Shown here piece after piece: positions 1 through 9,389 of a DNA stretch of 64,000 nucleotides (the first letter of the stretch is position 1; every line of letters begins with the position of its first letter). Both the position numbers and the translations under genes were made by a program. Under the pieces are notes generated by a model. The model did not search any database, had not been told where the DNA came from, and saw only the letters and a program-made list of their open reading frames with translations. Origin of the DNA: Amycolatopsis arida. GTDB lineage: Bacteria; Actinomycetota; Actinomycetes; Mycobacteriales; Pseudonocardiaceae. The stretch spans positions 669,160-733,159 of the forward strand of contig NZ_FOWW01000002.1 of NCBI RefSeq assembly GCF_900115565.1, read 5' to 3'.

Positions 1-400
1 GCACGACCCCCACGTCGTGGGCGGCGCACACCTCGAGCACCCGCTGCACCTCCGCGGGGTCCGCGGGCAGCACCACCGCGTCCGGCACGGACAGCCCGGA
101 CGCCGGATGCCGCCTGCGCAGCAGGTCGAGATAGGACAGTCCGCCGGCGCGGTCCAGCCGCTCGGCGCGGTCGGTGGTCACCTGCTCGGCACCCACCACG
201 CCGGCGAGCGCGGCACGCGCGCCGGACGGCAGCCGGGAGTCCGGCACGGCCAGCGCCGAGTCGGGCGCGACCGGTGCGTCCGCCCCCAGCGGGCCGATAC
301 GCTGGGTGAGCCAGCGCACGGCCTTGTCCGGAAGGTGTGCCGCGGCGGCGCCCTCGGGTGTCCAGGCCCCGCGCAGCCGGTGGTCAAGGATCTCGGTCAC
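1..400 (-). CDS. FAD-binding oxidase, 5' part (Rv2251-like flavoprotein)
   Basis: This is the N-terminal part of a gene that runs off the left edge of the window. The translated part contains a stretch (SYLDLLRRR) followed by a region (PDAVVLPADPAEVQRVLEVC) typical of the start of the PCMH-type FAD-binding domain of alkyldihydroxyacetonephosphate synthase/GlcD-like oxidases. The GTG at 400 gives VTEILDHRLRG; an ATG at 418 is in frame but would overlap the start codon of the divergent TetR gene. A flavoprotein divergent from a TetR gene and glpD is the order of M. tuberculosis Rv2251/Rv2250c/Rv2249c, which supports the family call. The substrate is unknown; a lipid or glycerol-phosphate role is an inference from the neighbours. 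Confidence 0.75.
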   Translation of the reverse strand, partial: MTEILDHRLRGAWTPEGAAAAHLPDKAVRWLTQRIGPLGADAPVAPDSALAVPDSRLPSGARAALAGVVGAEQVTTDRAERLDRAGGLSYLDLLRRRHPASGLSVPDAVVLPADPAEVQRVLEVCAAHDVGVV

Positions 401-409
401 CGCTACAGT
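381..409 (+). promoter_or_regulatory. Candidate leaderless promoter of the TetR gene
   Basis: TGGTCA (381-386), a 17-bp spacer, then TACAGT (404-409). The ATG of the TetR gene lies 7 bases after the -10, so a transcript would begin at or next to the start codon. No Shine-Dalgarno is visible, which fits a leaderless mRNA, common in actinobacteria. A small TGTG-A-CACA dyad (409-417) overlaps the start and could bind the regulator itself. Confidence 0.4.
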
Positions 410-416
410 GTGACAC

Positions 417-1067
417 ATGGAGGACAAACGTCACACGGGTCGGGGCACCAGCGCACTGGCCGACGTCCGGAGCCGGGCCGCGGCCAGCCGGGTGTCCGAC
501 GACGTCCTGCTCGACGCGGCGCGCACTTGCGTGCTCGCCGCCGGTGTCCGCAGGACCACCCTCACCGAGATCGCGCGCACCGCCAGGGTCAGCCGGATGA
601 CGCTGTACCGCCGGTTCCCGGACGTGCGCAGCATCCTGGCCGCGTTGATGACCCGCGAGTTCGGCGCCGTGCTCCGCACCGCCAGCGCCCGCGGCAGCGG
701 CGCCACCGCCAGGGAACGCCTGGTGAATACCGCGACGGCCGCGGTCCGCGAGCTCGTGGCCGACCCGCTGATGCGCACCGTGCTCGACCTCGACGCCGAG
801 CTGGTCATGCCGTACGTCGTTCGCCGGCTCGGCGCCACCCAGCGGCTCGCCGAGCAGGTGCTCGCCGCGCACGTGGCGGCCGGCCACGCCGACGGCTCGA
901 TCCGGCGGGGCGACCGGGCGACGCAGGTGCGTGCGGTGCTGCTGGTCGCCCAGTCGTTCGTCCTGTCGCTGCGCCCGGCGACCGCCGACCTCGCCGAGGC
1001 GGACCTGCTGGCCGAGCTGCGGCACCTGCTCGACGCCGCGCTGCGCCCCGACCCGGCCGCCCGATGA
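417..1067 (+). CDS. TetR/AcrR family transcriptional regulator
   Basis: 216 residues. The TetR N-terminal DNA-binding domain is at about residues 22-68 (LLDAARTCVLAAG, then TLTEIARTARVSRMTLYRRF as helix-turn-helix), followed by an all-helical ligand/dimer domain. The ATG at 417 is preceded by a candidate leaderless promoter rather than a ribosome site. The stop codon overlaps the start of glpD by 4 bases (ATGA), so the two are translationally coupled. Position between a divergent flavoprotein and glpD matches Rv2250c. It probably controls both the flavoprotein and glpD; ligand unknown. Confidence 0.9.
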   Translation: MEDKRHTGRGTSALADVRSRAAASRVSDDVLLDAARTCVLAAGVRRTTLTEIARTARVSRMTLYRRFPDVRSILAALMTREFGAVLRTASARGSGATARERLVNTATAAVRELVADPLMRTVLDLDAELVMPYVVRRLGATQRLAEQVLAAHVAAGHADGSIRRGDRATQVRAVLLVAQSFVLSLRPATADLAEADLLAELRHLLDAALRPDPAAR

Positions 1068-2623
1068 CCCCGGCGTCGACCCCGGCGGCACTGAACGCCC
1101 GCCGCCGGGAGATCGAGCTCGACCGGCTGGCCGGCGGGGAGACGGTGGACGTGCTGGTCGTCGGCGGCGGGGTCACCGGCGCCGGGATCGCGCTGGACGC
1201 CGCCGCCCGCGGGCTCTCGGTGGCGCTGGTCGAGGCGCACGACCTCGCGTTCGGCACGTCGCGCTGGTCCAGCAAGCTGGTCCACGGCGGACTGCGCTAC
1301 CTCGCGAAGGGCGACGTCGCGCTGGCCCGGGAGAGCGCGGTGGAGCGCGGCGTGCTGATGACCCGCACGGCCCCGCACCTCACCCGCCCGATGGCCCAGC
1401 TGTTCCCCTGCTACGACGTCCCCGGCGGGCGAGCTCGGCGGGCGCTCGTCGCGGCGGGACTGCACGCCGGGGACGCGCTGCGCCGCCTCGCCGGCACGCC
1501 GTCGGCGGTGCTGCCCCGGCCGCGCTCGGTGCCGGCCCCCGAGGCGCTCGCCCTGGTGCCCGGCCTCGCCCGGCCCGGCCTGCGCGGCGGGCTGCTCTCC
1601 TTCGACGGCGCGCTGACCGACGACGCCCGGCTGGTCGTGGCGCTGGCCAGGACCGCGGCGGCGTTCGGCGCGCGGGTGCTCACCCGGCTGCGCGCGCTGG
1701 ACGCCGACGGCCGGCGGGTGCGCGCCCGCGACGAGGTGACCGGCCACGAGGTGGAGCTGCGCGCCCGGCAGGTGGTCAACGCGACAGGCGTGTGGGCCGG
1801 TGAGCTGGCGCCCTCGGTGCGGCTGGCGCCGTCCCGCGGCTCACACCTCGTGCTGGACACTCACGCGACCGGGCTCGGCGACACGGCCGTGCTGGCGCCG
1901 GTGCCCGGCGAGACCAACCGGTTCGTCTTCCTGCTGCCGCAACCGGACGGACGCACCTACCTCGGGCTCACCGACGAGCCGCTGCCGGGGCCCGTCCCGG
2001 ACGTCCCGGACGTCCCACCCTCCGATGTGGACTTCCTGCTCGAGGTGGCCTCGACCGTGCTCGCGCGGCCGCTGACCGAGCGGGACGTGCTGGGCCGCTT
2101 CGCGGGGCTGCGACCGCTGCTCGAGGGGACCGGGAGGAGCGCCGACCTCTCCCGCGAGCACGCCGTGCTGACCGGCGAGAGCGGGGTGATCACCGTGGTC
2201 GGCGGCAAGCTCACCACCTACCGGAAGATGGCCGAGGACGCGGTGGACACGGCGGTGGCCGCGGCCGGGCTGCGCGTCGGGCCGTGCCGGACCTCCCGGT
2301 TGCCGCTGGTCGGCGCCGCGCCCCGCGCCGCCCTGTCCACTGTGGAAGCACCGGAGCGGTTGGTGGCCCGGTACGGCACCGAGGCGCCCCGGGTGGCCGC
2401 GCTCGGCGAGGTCGATCCGGCGCTGGCCGCGCCGCTGTTCCCCGGGTGCCCGGTCACCGCGGCCGAGGTGGTGTGGGCGGTGCGGCACGAGGGCGCGCTC
2501 GACGCCGCCGACGTGCTGGACCGGCGGACCCGGCTCGGTCTCGTCCTCGCGGATCGCGCTGTGGCCGAGGACACCGTGCGGGACCTCGTCGAACGCGCCC
2601 GCGCCGGCCTCGCGGTCCCCTAG
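1064..2623 (+). CDS. glpD: Glycerol-3-phosphate dehydrogenase, FAD-dependent (GlpD1-like)
   Basis: 519 residues, full length. Oxidises sn-glycerol 3-phosphate to dihydroxyacetone phosphate and passes electrons to the quinone pool at the inner face of the membrane. The Rossmann FAD motif GGGVTGAG lies at residues 34-41. The family block GTSRWSSKLVHGGLRYL follows at about 63-79, and the second FAD contact with VGGKLTTYR comes near residue 380. The C-terminal GlpD cap domain is present (WAVRHEGALDAADVLDRRTRLGL). The start ATG at 1064 overlaps the TetR stop (ATGA), and the homologous N-terminus begins here even though the reading frame stays open further upstream. Equivalent to Rv2249c by context. 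Confidence 0.93.
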   Translation: MTPASTPAALNARRREIELDRLAGGETVDVLVVGGGVTGAGIALDAAARGLSVALVEAHDLAFGTSRWSSKLVHGGLRYLAKGDVALARESAVERGVLMTRTAPHLTRPMAQLFPCYDVPGGRARRALVAAGLHAGDALRRLAGTPSAVLPRPRSVPAPEALALVPGLARPGLRGGLLSFDGALTDDARLVVALARTAAAFGARVLTRLRALDADGRRVRARDEVTGHEVELRARQVVNATGVWAGELAPSVRLAPSRGSHLVLDTHATGLGDTAVLAPVPGETNRFVFLLPQPDGRTYLGLTDEPLPGPVPDVPDVPPSDVDFLLEVASTVLARPLTERDVLGRFAGLRPLLEGTGRSADLSREHAVLTGESGVITVVGGKLTTYRKMAEDAVDTAVAAAGLRVGPCRTSRLPLVGAAPRAALSTVEAPERLVARYGTEAPRVAALGEVDPALAAPLFPGCPVTAAEVVWAVRHEGALDAADVLDRRTRLGLVLADRAVAEDTVRDLVERARAGLAVP

Positions 2624-2703
2624 AGTGCGCAACGTCCCTATGCTAGGCGCTGCCCGGCCGCGCGGAACGCCGCCGGCACCGGCAGCGACCCGAGGAGAGT
2701 CCC

Positions 2704-3630
2704 TTGGCTGACCGTGCCCTGGAGATCGACCACGTGTCGAAGCGGTACGGCGACATCGTCGCCCTCGATGCCGTCACCTTCGACGTCCGTCCCGGCGAGC
2801 TGTTCGGCTTCGTCGGCAGCAACGGCGCCGGCAAGACCACCGCGATGCGCATCGCGCTGGGAGTGCTGGCCGCCGACGCCGGCGAGGTGCGCTTCGCCGG
2901 GCAGCCGATCACTCACGAGACCCGCACGCAGATCGGGTACATGCCCGAGGAGCGCGGGCTGTACCCGAAGATGAAGGTGCTGGACCAGCTCGTCTACCTG
3001 GCCCAGTTGCACGGCCTGTCCACCAACGAGGCACACCGCAGCGCCGAGCACTGGATCGCCCGGCTCGGGCTGGCCGAGCGGCGCGGTGACGAGGTGCAGA
3101 AGCTCAGCCTCGGCAACCAGCAGCGGGTGCAGCTGGCCGCCGCGCTGGTGCACGACCCGGCGGTGCTGGTGCTGGACGAGCCGTTCTCCGGGCTCGACCC
3201 GCTCGCCGTCGACGTGATGAGCGACGTGCTGCGGGAGAAGGCCGCCGGCGGTGTCCCCGTGGTGTTCTCCAGCCACCAGCTCGACCTCGTGGAACGGTTG
3301 TGCGACCGGGTCGGGATCATCCGGAATGGACAGATGGTGGCGGTGGGCGGCGTCGCCGAGCTGACCGCCGGCGCCGACACCCGGCTGACCGTCGCGGCGC
3401 CGGAGGCGCCCTCCGGCTGGGCCGCCTCGGTGCCCGGGGTGCGGGTGCTGAACGAGAACGGCGGCCGGACCGAGCTGGAGCTGCAGCCCGGCGCCGACGA
3501 CCAGGTCGTGCTGTCGGCCGCGCTCGCCACCGGACCGGTGACCGAGTTCCGCCGGCACCGCTCCTCGCTCACCGAGCTGTTCCGCAGCGCCGTCTCCGAC
3601 GACCGCACCGGCGAAGGGACCGTCCAGTGA
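2704..3630 (+). CDS. ABC transporter ATP-binding protein, NatA-type
   Basis: 308 residues. Walker A GSNGAGKTT at residues 38-46, ABC signature LSLGNQQR near 137, Walker B LVLDEP and the D-loop SGLDP shortly after, switch His in SSHQLDLVE. A C-terminal extension of about 85 residues is of the DUF4162 type found in NatA/export ATPases. Start is TTG at 2704, supported by GAGGAGAG seven bases upstream. The stop overlaps the permease start by 3 bases, so the pair is one operon. Family knowledge suggests export of Na+ or a small molecule; the substrate cannot be read from sequence. Confidence 0.9.
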   Translation: MADRALEIDHVSKRYGDIVALDAVTFDVRPGELFGFVGSNGAGKTTAMRIALGVLAADAGEVRFAGQPITHETRTQIGYMPEERGLYPKMKVLDQLVYLAQLHGLSTNEAHRSAEHWIARLGLAERRGDEVQKLSLGNQQRVQLAAALVHDPAVLVLDEPFSGLDPLAVDVMSDVLREKAAGGVPVVFSSHQLDLVERLCDRVGIIRNGQMVAVGGVAELTAGADTRLTVAAPEAPSGWAASVPGVRVLNENGGRTELELQPGADDQVVLSAALATGPVTEFRRHRSSLTELFRSAVSDDRTGEGTVQ

Positions 3631-4829
3631 CCACCCCCCACCGTTCGATCACCCCGGCGGCCGCGGTCCGCCTGGTCGCGATGCGCGAGCTGAACACCCG
3701 GCTGCGCACGAAGTCGTTCGTCCTGGGCACCGCGGTGATCCTGGTCGTGCTGGCGGGTTATCTCCTGTTGCAGGCGTCGCTGTTCAGCGGGATGGACACC
3801 AAGCGGGTCGGGCTCGCCGGGCAGGCCGCGAGCATCGCCCAGCCGCTGCGCGAGCAGGCCGACGCGTTCGGCCTCGACGTCGAGACCACCACGGTGGCCG
3901 ACCCGGCCGCGGGGCGGGAGCAGGTCGCCGAGGGTGAGCTGGACGCACTGGTGACCGGCAGCGCCGCGGACCTGACCGTGGTGGTGGACAAGAGCCTGGA
4001 CGACCAACTGCGCGCGGCGCTGGGCGGCATCGCCAGGAACGAGGTGCTGAGCGCGAAGCTGGTCGAGGCCGGGGTGAACCCGGACCAGGTACTGGCCGAC
4101 GTGGCCGCCACCCAGGTGCGGGTCATCCCGCTCGAGCAGGAGGACGACACCAACGGCCAACGGCTGGTGATCGGCCTGATCATGGTGTTCCTGCTCTACA
4201 TGAGCATCGTGACCTACGGCAGCCTGGTGGCGCAGGGCGTCGTGGAGGAGAAGGCCAGCCGGGTGGTGGAGATCCTGCTGTCCACGGTGCGGCCGTGGCA
4301 TCTGATGCTGGGCAAGGTGCTCGGCGTCGGGCTCGTGGGGCTCACCCAACTGCTGATCCTGGCCGGTGCCGGGCTGGTGATGGCCACGGCGACCGGGGTG
4401 CTGACCCTGTCCGGCGTCGCGGTCGGGACCATCCTGTGGGGGCTCGTGTGGTACCTGCTCGGCTACTTCCTCTACGCCACGGTCTACGCGGGTGCCGGAT
4501 CGCTGGTGTCCCGGCAGGAGGACGCGCAGTCGGTGCTGACCCCGGTGTCCATGGTGCTGATCATCGGCTTCGTCGTGGGGCTGAACCTGCTGATCCAGGA
4601 CCCGGACAGCACCGCGAGCGAGGTCGTGTCGATGATCCCGCTGCTGTCCCCGGTGCTGATGCCGGGCCGGATCGCCACCGGGGTGGCTCCGCTCTGGCAG
4701 ATCGGGCTGTCCATCGTGCTCACCCTGCTCACGGTGGCGCTGTTCACCTGGCTGGCCGGAAGGGTCTACCGCAACGCCGTCCTGCACACCGGCGCCAGGA
4801 TGAAGCTCCGCGACGCGCTGAAGGGCTGA
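3627..4829 (+). CDS. ABC-2 type permease (NatB-like)
   Basis: 400 residues starting at GTG 3627, which overlaps the ATPase stop. Topology is that of ABC-2 exporters: one N-terminal membrane helix (FVLGTAVILVVLAGYLLL, about residues 32-49), a long outside domain to about residue 175, then five further helices starting at LVIGLIMVFLLYMSIVTYGS, with the coupling segment VEEKASRVVEILLSTVRPW. It forms the membrane half of the pump energised by the preceding ATPase. The C-terminus ALKG lies in a short tandem repeat (see 4817-4848). Confidence 0.9.
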   Translation: MTTPHRSITPAAAVRLVAMRELNTRLRTKSFVLGTAVILVVLAGYLLLQASLFSGMDTKRVGLAGQAASIAQPLREQADAFGLDVETTTVADPAAGREQVAEGELDALVTGSAADLTVVVDKSLDDQLRAALGGIARNEVLSAKLVEAGVNPDQVLADVAATQVRVIPLEQEDDTNGQRLVIGLIMVFLLYMSIVTYGSLVAQGVVEEKASRVVEILLSTVRPWHLMLGKVLGVGLVGLTQLLILAGAGLVMATATGVLTLSGVAVGTILWGLVWYLLGYFLYATVYAGAGSLVSRQEDAQSVLTPVSMVLIIGFVVGLNLLIQDPDSTASEVVSMIPLLSPVLMPGRIATGVAPLWQIGLSIVLTLLTVALFTWLAGRVYRNAVLHTGARMKLRDALKG

Positions 4830-4848
4830 AGGGCTGAAGGGCTGAAGG
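4817..4848. repeat. 8-bp tandem repeat GCTGAAGG x4
   Basis: Four perfect copies of GCTGAAGG. The first copy and part of the second encode the last residues and stop codon of the ABC permease; the others are untranslated. Copy-number change would only affect sequence after the stop, so it is probably neutral slippage. Confidence 0.85.
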
Positions 4849-4863
4849 GCCGGCACGACTCGG

Positions 4864-4909
4864 GAACGACGAAGGCCACCGGCACTCGAGCCGGTGGCCT
4901 TCGTCGTTC
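4864..4909. terminator. Bidirectional terminator hairpin
   Basis: A perfect 20-bp stem: left arm 4864-4883 (begins GAACGACGAAGG), loop ACTCGA, right arm 4890-4909. It sits between the converging ABC permease and citrate synthase genes and should serve both. There is no strong T-run, as is usual in high-GC actinobacteria. Confidence 0.85.
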
Positions 4910-4926
4910 GGGCGACCGTTCTCCGG

Positions 4927-6228
<1,302 letters not shown>

Positions 6229-6386
6229 ACGGGTCCCTCTCACGGTCACACGGGACGGCGGCGCCCTCGGGTTCCGCGGGCCGCCTCGCCGGCACGCCGA
6301 GGGAGTGGCCCTCGCCGCGCACCGCCCCGCTGGGGTATGAGTTCGTACCTACGCTAGTCGACCGGGCCGCTCACGCGCAGCCGTTG

Positions 6387-6404
6387 GGTTACCGGCAGCT
6401 AACC
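6387..6404. promoter_or_regulatory. Inverted repeat GGTTA-N8-TAACC upstream of gltA
   Basis: Perfect 5-bp arms 160-176 bases upstream of the gltA start and 44 bases after the sugar-kinase stop. A candidate operator for a regulator of citrate synthase; no family assigned. Arms this short can occur by chance. Confidence 0.25.
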
Positions 6405-6447
6405 GTTTGGGACAAGGTTCACACGCGCGAGCGGATCCGGCGGGCGA

Positions 6448-7398
6448 TCAGCACTGGGCGAGGTCCAGTTCGGCCGCCGCCGGCGGTTCGGCGCCTCTGC
6501 GGGAGACGGTGATCGCGGCGGCCCGCGCGGCGAACCGGAGCGCGGCCCGCCACTCCCGCTCCCCGAGCGAGGCCGGGTCGGCGACGCGGTGGCCGTGCAG
6601 CCAGGCCAGCAACGCGCCGTGCACGGTGTCGCCGGCGCCGATGGTGTCGACCACCCTGGCCGGGACGACCGGCACCCGCACCGACACCCCGGTCGCGGTC
6701 AGCACGGACAGGCCGCCGGCGCCCCAGGTCAGCACCACCGCCCGCACCCCGGCGTCGTCCACCCAGGACCGTGCGGCCGCCTCCGGGTCGACCCCGTCGG
6801 CCAGCCAGGCCGCGTCGTCGACCGACAGCTTGAGCAGCCCGACGTCGGGAAGCCAGGAGGCGAAGCGGGCGCGGTAGGCCGGCGGGTCGGCGATCAGGTC
6901 GGCGCGGATGTTCGGGTCGAGCACGGTGAGCGTGCCGGCCGCCGCCGCGCGGCGCAGCAGGACCTCGTAGGTGCTGGCACCGGGTTCGAGCACCATGCCG
7001 AGGGTGCCGAGGGACAGGGCGGACACCTCGGCCGGCAGCGGGCCGGGGTCGGCGACCAGCCGGTCGGCGGTGCCTTCGGTGTAGAAGGTGTAGCGGGCCG
7101 TGCCGTGGTCGTCCAGCGCGACCACCGCCAGCGTCGTCGGCTCGGGCCCGCGCTGCACCAGCGAGGTGTCCACTGTGGAACTGTGCAGCCGACGGAGCAG
7201 CGCGTCGCCGAACCGGTCGGTGGACAGCCGGGACAGGAACGCGACCGGCGCGCCCAGCCGACCGGCCGCGAGGGCGGTGTTGTACGGCCCGCCACCGAGC
7301 CGCGGCCACAGCGGCCGGAGCCCGTTCTCCACAGTGGACATCTCAGCGAACGCGTCCGGCACCAGGTCGACCAGCGCCTCACCACCCACCACGATCAC
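6448..7398 (-). CDS. PfkB-family carbohydrate kinase (fructokinase/ribokinase-like)
   Basis: 316 residues. Phosphorylates a sugar or sugar-like substrate with ATP. The PfkB signatures are present: N-terminal GGGPYNTALAAGRLGAPVAFLSRLSTDRFG (about residues 35-65) and the C-terminal DTIGAGDTVHGALLAWL carrying the catalytic base Asp (GAGD). Closest in style to fructokinases (VGGEALVDLV start). The GTG start overlaps the stop of the upstream TetR gene (GTGA), so both are one transcript. Exact sugar uncertain. Confidence 0.88.
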   Translation of the reverse strand: MIVVGGEALVDLVPDAFAEMSTVENGLRPLWPRLGGGPYNTALAAGRLGAPVAFLSRLSTDRFGDALLRRLHSSTVDTSLVQRGPEPTTLAVVALDDHGTARYTFYTEGTADRLVADPGPLPAEVSALSLGTLGMVLEPGASTYEVLLRRAAAAGTLTVLDPNIRADLIADPPAYRARFASWLPDVGLLKLSVDDAAWLADGVDPEAAARSWVDDAGVRAVVLTWGAGGLSVLTATGVSVRVPVVPARVVDTIGAGDTVHGALLAWLHGHRVADPASLGEREWRAALRFAARAAAITVSRRGAEPPAAAELDLAQC

Positions 7399-8042
7399 CC
7401 GGCGATGCTATCCCACCGGCGAGCCACCGCTATACCGCCGAGCAGCAGCTCCGCCAGCGCGGTGAACGCCTCGGCGTCGGAGACGCCGGTGCGGGCGCGC
7501 ACCACGCCGGTCTGGATGGCCTCGACGAGGACCCCGGCCATCTCCGCGACCAGCCCGGCGTGCACGTCGCGGAACACGCCGTCGGCCACGCCCCTGGCGA
7601 TGAACTCCCGAATGCGGTCCGCGGCGGCGTGCGAGTTCCGCTCGTAGGTCTGCCGAGCCGGCGGGAACTCCGCCACGTCGCGCATGAAACCCGCCGACGC
7701 CCGGTTGAGCTCCTCGGACACTCCGGCCAGGTAGACCTCGATGACCTCGCGGGCGTCGTCGACGCCGGCGATCCGCCGCTCGATCCGCTCGGTGGCGCCC
7801 TTGAAGAAGTGGCCGACCACCCGCACCGCGAGCTGCTCCTTGCTCGGCGCCAGCGCGTACAGGGTCGACTTCGAGCAGCGCATGCGGGCCGCGAGGTCAT
7901 CGAGGGTGAACGCCATGAACCCCTCGGCGAGGAACAGCTCCTCGAGCGCGGCGAGCAGGGCCCGCTGCCGGGCCGTGGGGCGGCGCCGGGCGGGCGAGGA
8001 TCCGGTGTGCACGCGGCGAGCGTACGCGGAGCCCCTGCGCAC
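7395..8042 (-). CDS. TetR family regulator
   Basis: Up to 215 residues. The HTH is at about residues 40-62 (FTLDDLAARMRCSKSTLYALAPSKEQL). Start codon is ambiguous: GTG at 8042 gives an arginine-rich extension, GTG at 8012 gives VHTGSSPARRR; both are possible. It reads into the PfkB kinase through a 4-base overlap and is divergent from an acyl-CoA dehydrogenase. Two good dyads lie in the intergenic region (8053-8076 and 8081-8092), so it probably represses itself and the dehydrogenase. Confidence 0.88.
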   Translation of the reverse strand: MRRGSAYARRVHTGSSPARRRPTARQRALLAALEELFLAEGFMAFTLDDLAARMRCSKSTLYALAPSKEQLAVRVVGHFFKGATERIERRIAGVDDAREVIEVYLAGVSEELNRASAGFMRDVAEFPPARQTYERNSHAAADRIREFIARGVADGVFRDVHAGLVAEMAGVLVEAIQTGVVRARTGVSDAEAFTALAELLLGGIAVARRWDSIAG

Positions 8043-8052
8043 GCCGCTGATA

Positions 8053-8092
8053 GTACTGCGAACGGACCTGCAGTACCATTTTCGGTACCGAA
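8053..8092. promoter_or_regulatory. Two candidate TetR operators between TetR and acyl-CoA dehydrogenase
   Basis: GTACTGC-N10-GCAGTAC (8053-8076) has perfect 7-bp arms; five bases later TTCGGTACCGAA (8081-8092) is a perfect 12-bp palindrome. Both contain GGTAC/GTAC cores. They lie 25-65 bases upstream of the dehydrogenase start and just upstream of the TetR start, where a promoter would be. Confidence 0.6.
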
Positions 8093-8117
8093 CCCTGCTG
8101 TTACCCCGGAGGACGTC

Positions 8118-9269
8118 ATGCCGGCCGACCGCCTCTTACCCACCACCGAGGCCGAGGACCTCGTCGCGCTCGCCAGGGAGATCGCGCGGGAGGAGCTCGC
8201 GCCGATCGCCGGCGAGTACGAGGAGGCCGGCCGGTTCCCGCGCGAGCAGTTCCGGCTGCTGGGCAAGTCCGGGCTGCTCGGGCTGCCCTACTCGCAGCGC
8301 TGGGGCGGCGGCGAGGTGCCCTACGAGGTCTACCTGCAGGTGCTGGAGGAGATCGCGGCCGCGTGGATGTCGGTCGGGGTGGGGCTGAGCGTGCACACCA
8401 TGTCCTGCTTCGCGCTGGCCCATCACGGAACCGACGCGCAGCGGGACCGGTGGCTGCCGGCCATGCTGGAGGGTGGCCTGCTCGGCGCGTACGCACTGTC
8501 CGAGCCGCACGCCGGCTCGGACGCCGCCGCGCTGTCCACCCGGGCCCGGCGGGAGGGCGACGTCTACGTGGTCAACGGCACGAAGGCGTGGACCACCCAC
8601 GGCGGCGAGGCCGACTTCTACACCACGATGGTGCGCACCGGGGAGACCGCCGACGGGAGCAGGGGCATCAGCTGCCTGCTGGTGGGGGCGGACACGCCCG
8701 GGCTGTCGGCGGCGCCGCCCGAGCGCAAGATGGGCATGACCGCGTCGACGACCGCGCAGATGATCTTTTCGGACGCCCGGGTGGACGCCGACCGGCTGAT
8801 CGGGCACGAGGGCGAGGGGCTGCGGATCGCGCTGTCGGCGCTGAGCTCGGGGCGGCTGGGCATCGCCGCGTGTGCGGTGGGGCTCGCCCAGGCCGCGCTG
8901 GACGAGGCGGTGGCCTACGCCAGGCAGCGGAGCCAGTTCGGCCGGCGGATCATCGACTTCCAGGGCGTGGAGTTCCTGCTCGCCGACATGGCCGCCGCGG
9001 TGGACAGCGCGCGGGCGACCTACCTCGACGCCGCGCGCCGGCGCGACCGCGGACTGCCGTTCCGCCGCCAGGCGTCGGTGGCCAAGCTGGTCACCACCGA
9101 CGCGGCGATGAAGGTGACCACCGACGCCGTCCAGGTCCTCGGCGGCGCCGGCTACACCCGCGACTTCCCGGCCGAGCGGTACATGCGCGAGGCCAAGGTG
9201 CCGCAGATCTTCGAGGGCACCAACCAGATCCAGCGCCTGGTCATCGCCCGCGAGCTCAAGCGATCCTGA
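8118..9269 (+). CDS. Acyl-CoA dehydrogenase
   Basis: 383 residues. FAD enzyme that introduces the alpha-beta double bond in acyl-CoA. Domains: N-terminal helical, middle beta (AYALSEPHAGSDAAAL, NGTKAWTTHGGEADFYTTMV), C-terminal helical (RSQFGRRIIDFQGVEFLLADMA, QVLGGAGYTRDFPAERYMREAK). The catalytic base Glu is in IFEGTNQIQRL near the C-terminus, as in short-chain/branched-chain enzymes. The ATG at 8118 follows GGAGG at 8108-8112. The reading frame stays open upstream but runs antisense to the TetR gene and is not coding. Likely controlled by the divergent TetR. Confidence 0.93.
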   Translation: MPADRLLPTTEAEDLVALAREIAREELAPIAGEYEEAGRFPREQFRLLGKSGLLGLPYSQRWGGGEVPYEVYLQVLEEIAAAWMSVGVGLSVHTMSCFALAHHGTDAQRDRWLPAMLEGGLLGAYALSEPHAGSDAAALSTRARREGDVYVVNGTKAWTTHGGEADFYTTMVRTGETADGSRGISCLLVGADTPGLSAAPPERKMGMTASTTAQMIFSDARVDADRLIGHEGEGLRIALSALSSGRLGIAACAVGLAQAALDEAVAYARQRSQFGRRIIDFQGVEFLLADMAAAVDSARATYLDAARRRDRGLPFRRQASVAKLVTTDAAMKVTTDAVQVLGGAGYTRDFPAERYMREAKVPQIFEGTNQIQRLVIARELKRS

Positions 9270-9275
9270 CGACCA

Positions 9276-9338
9276 CGAGAGCTCCGTTCGGAACGGCGAG
9301 ATCTCCGTTCGGGACCGCGAGTTCGACGTTCGGGCCCG
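9276..9338. repeat. 21-bp tandem array, 3 units (family A)
   Basis: Three back-to-back 21-bp units (9276-9296, 9297-9317, 9318-9338), each starting CGAG and carrying CGTTCGG at positions 11-17; the changes cluster at positions 5-9 and 18-20. It begins 6 bases after the dehydrogenase stop. The same unit recurs as an inverted cluster at 30527-30659. Confidence 0.85.
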
Positions 9339-9389
9339 GCTGGGACACCCTGCACGGATCAACACCCGGGAACCACCCCGGAACGGATA

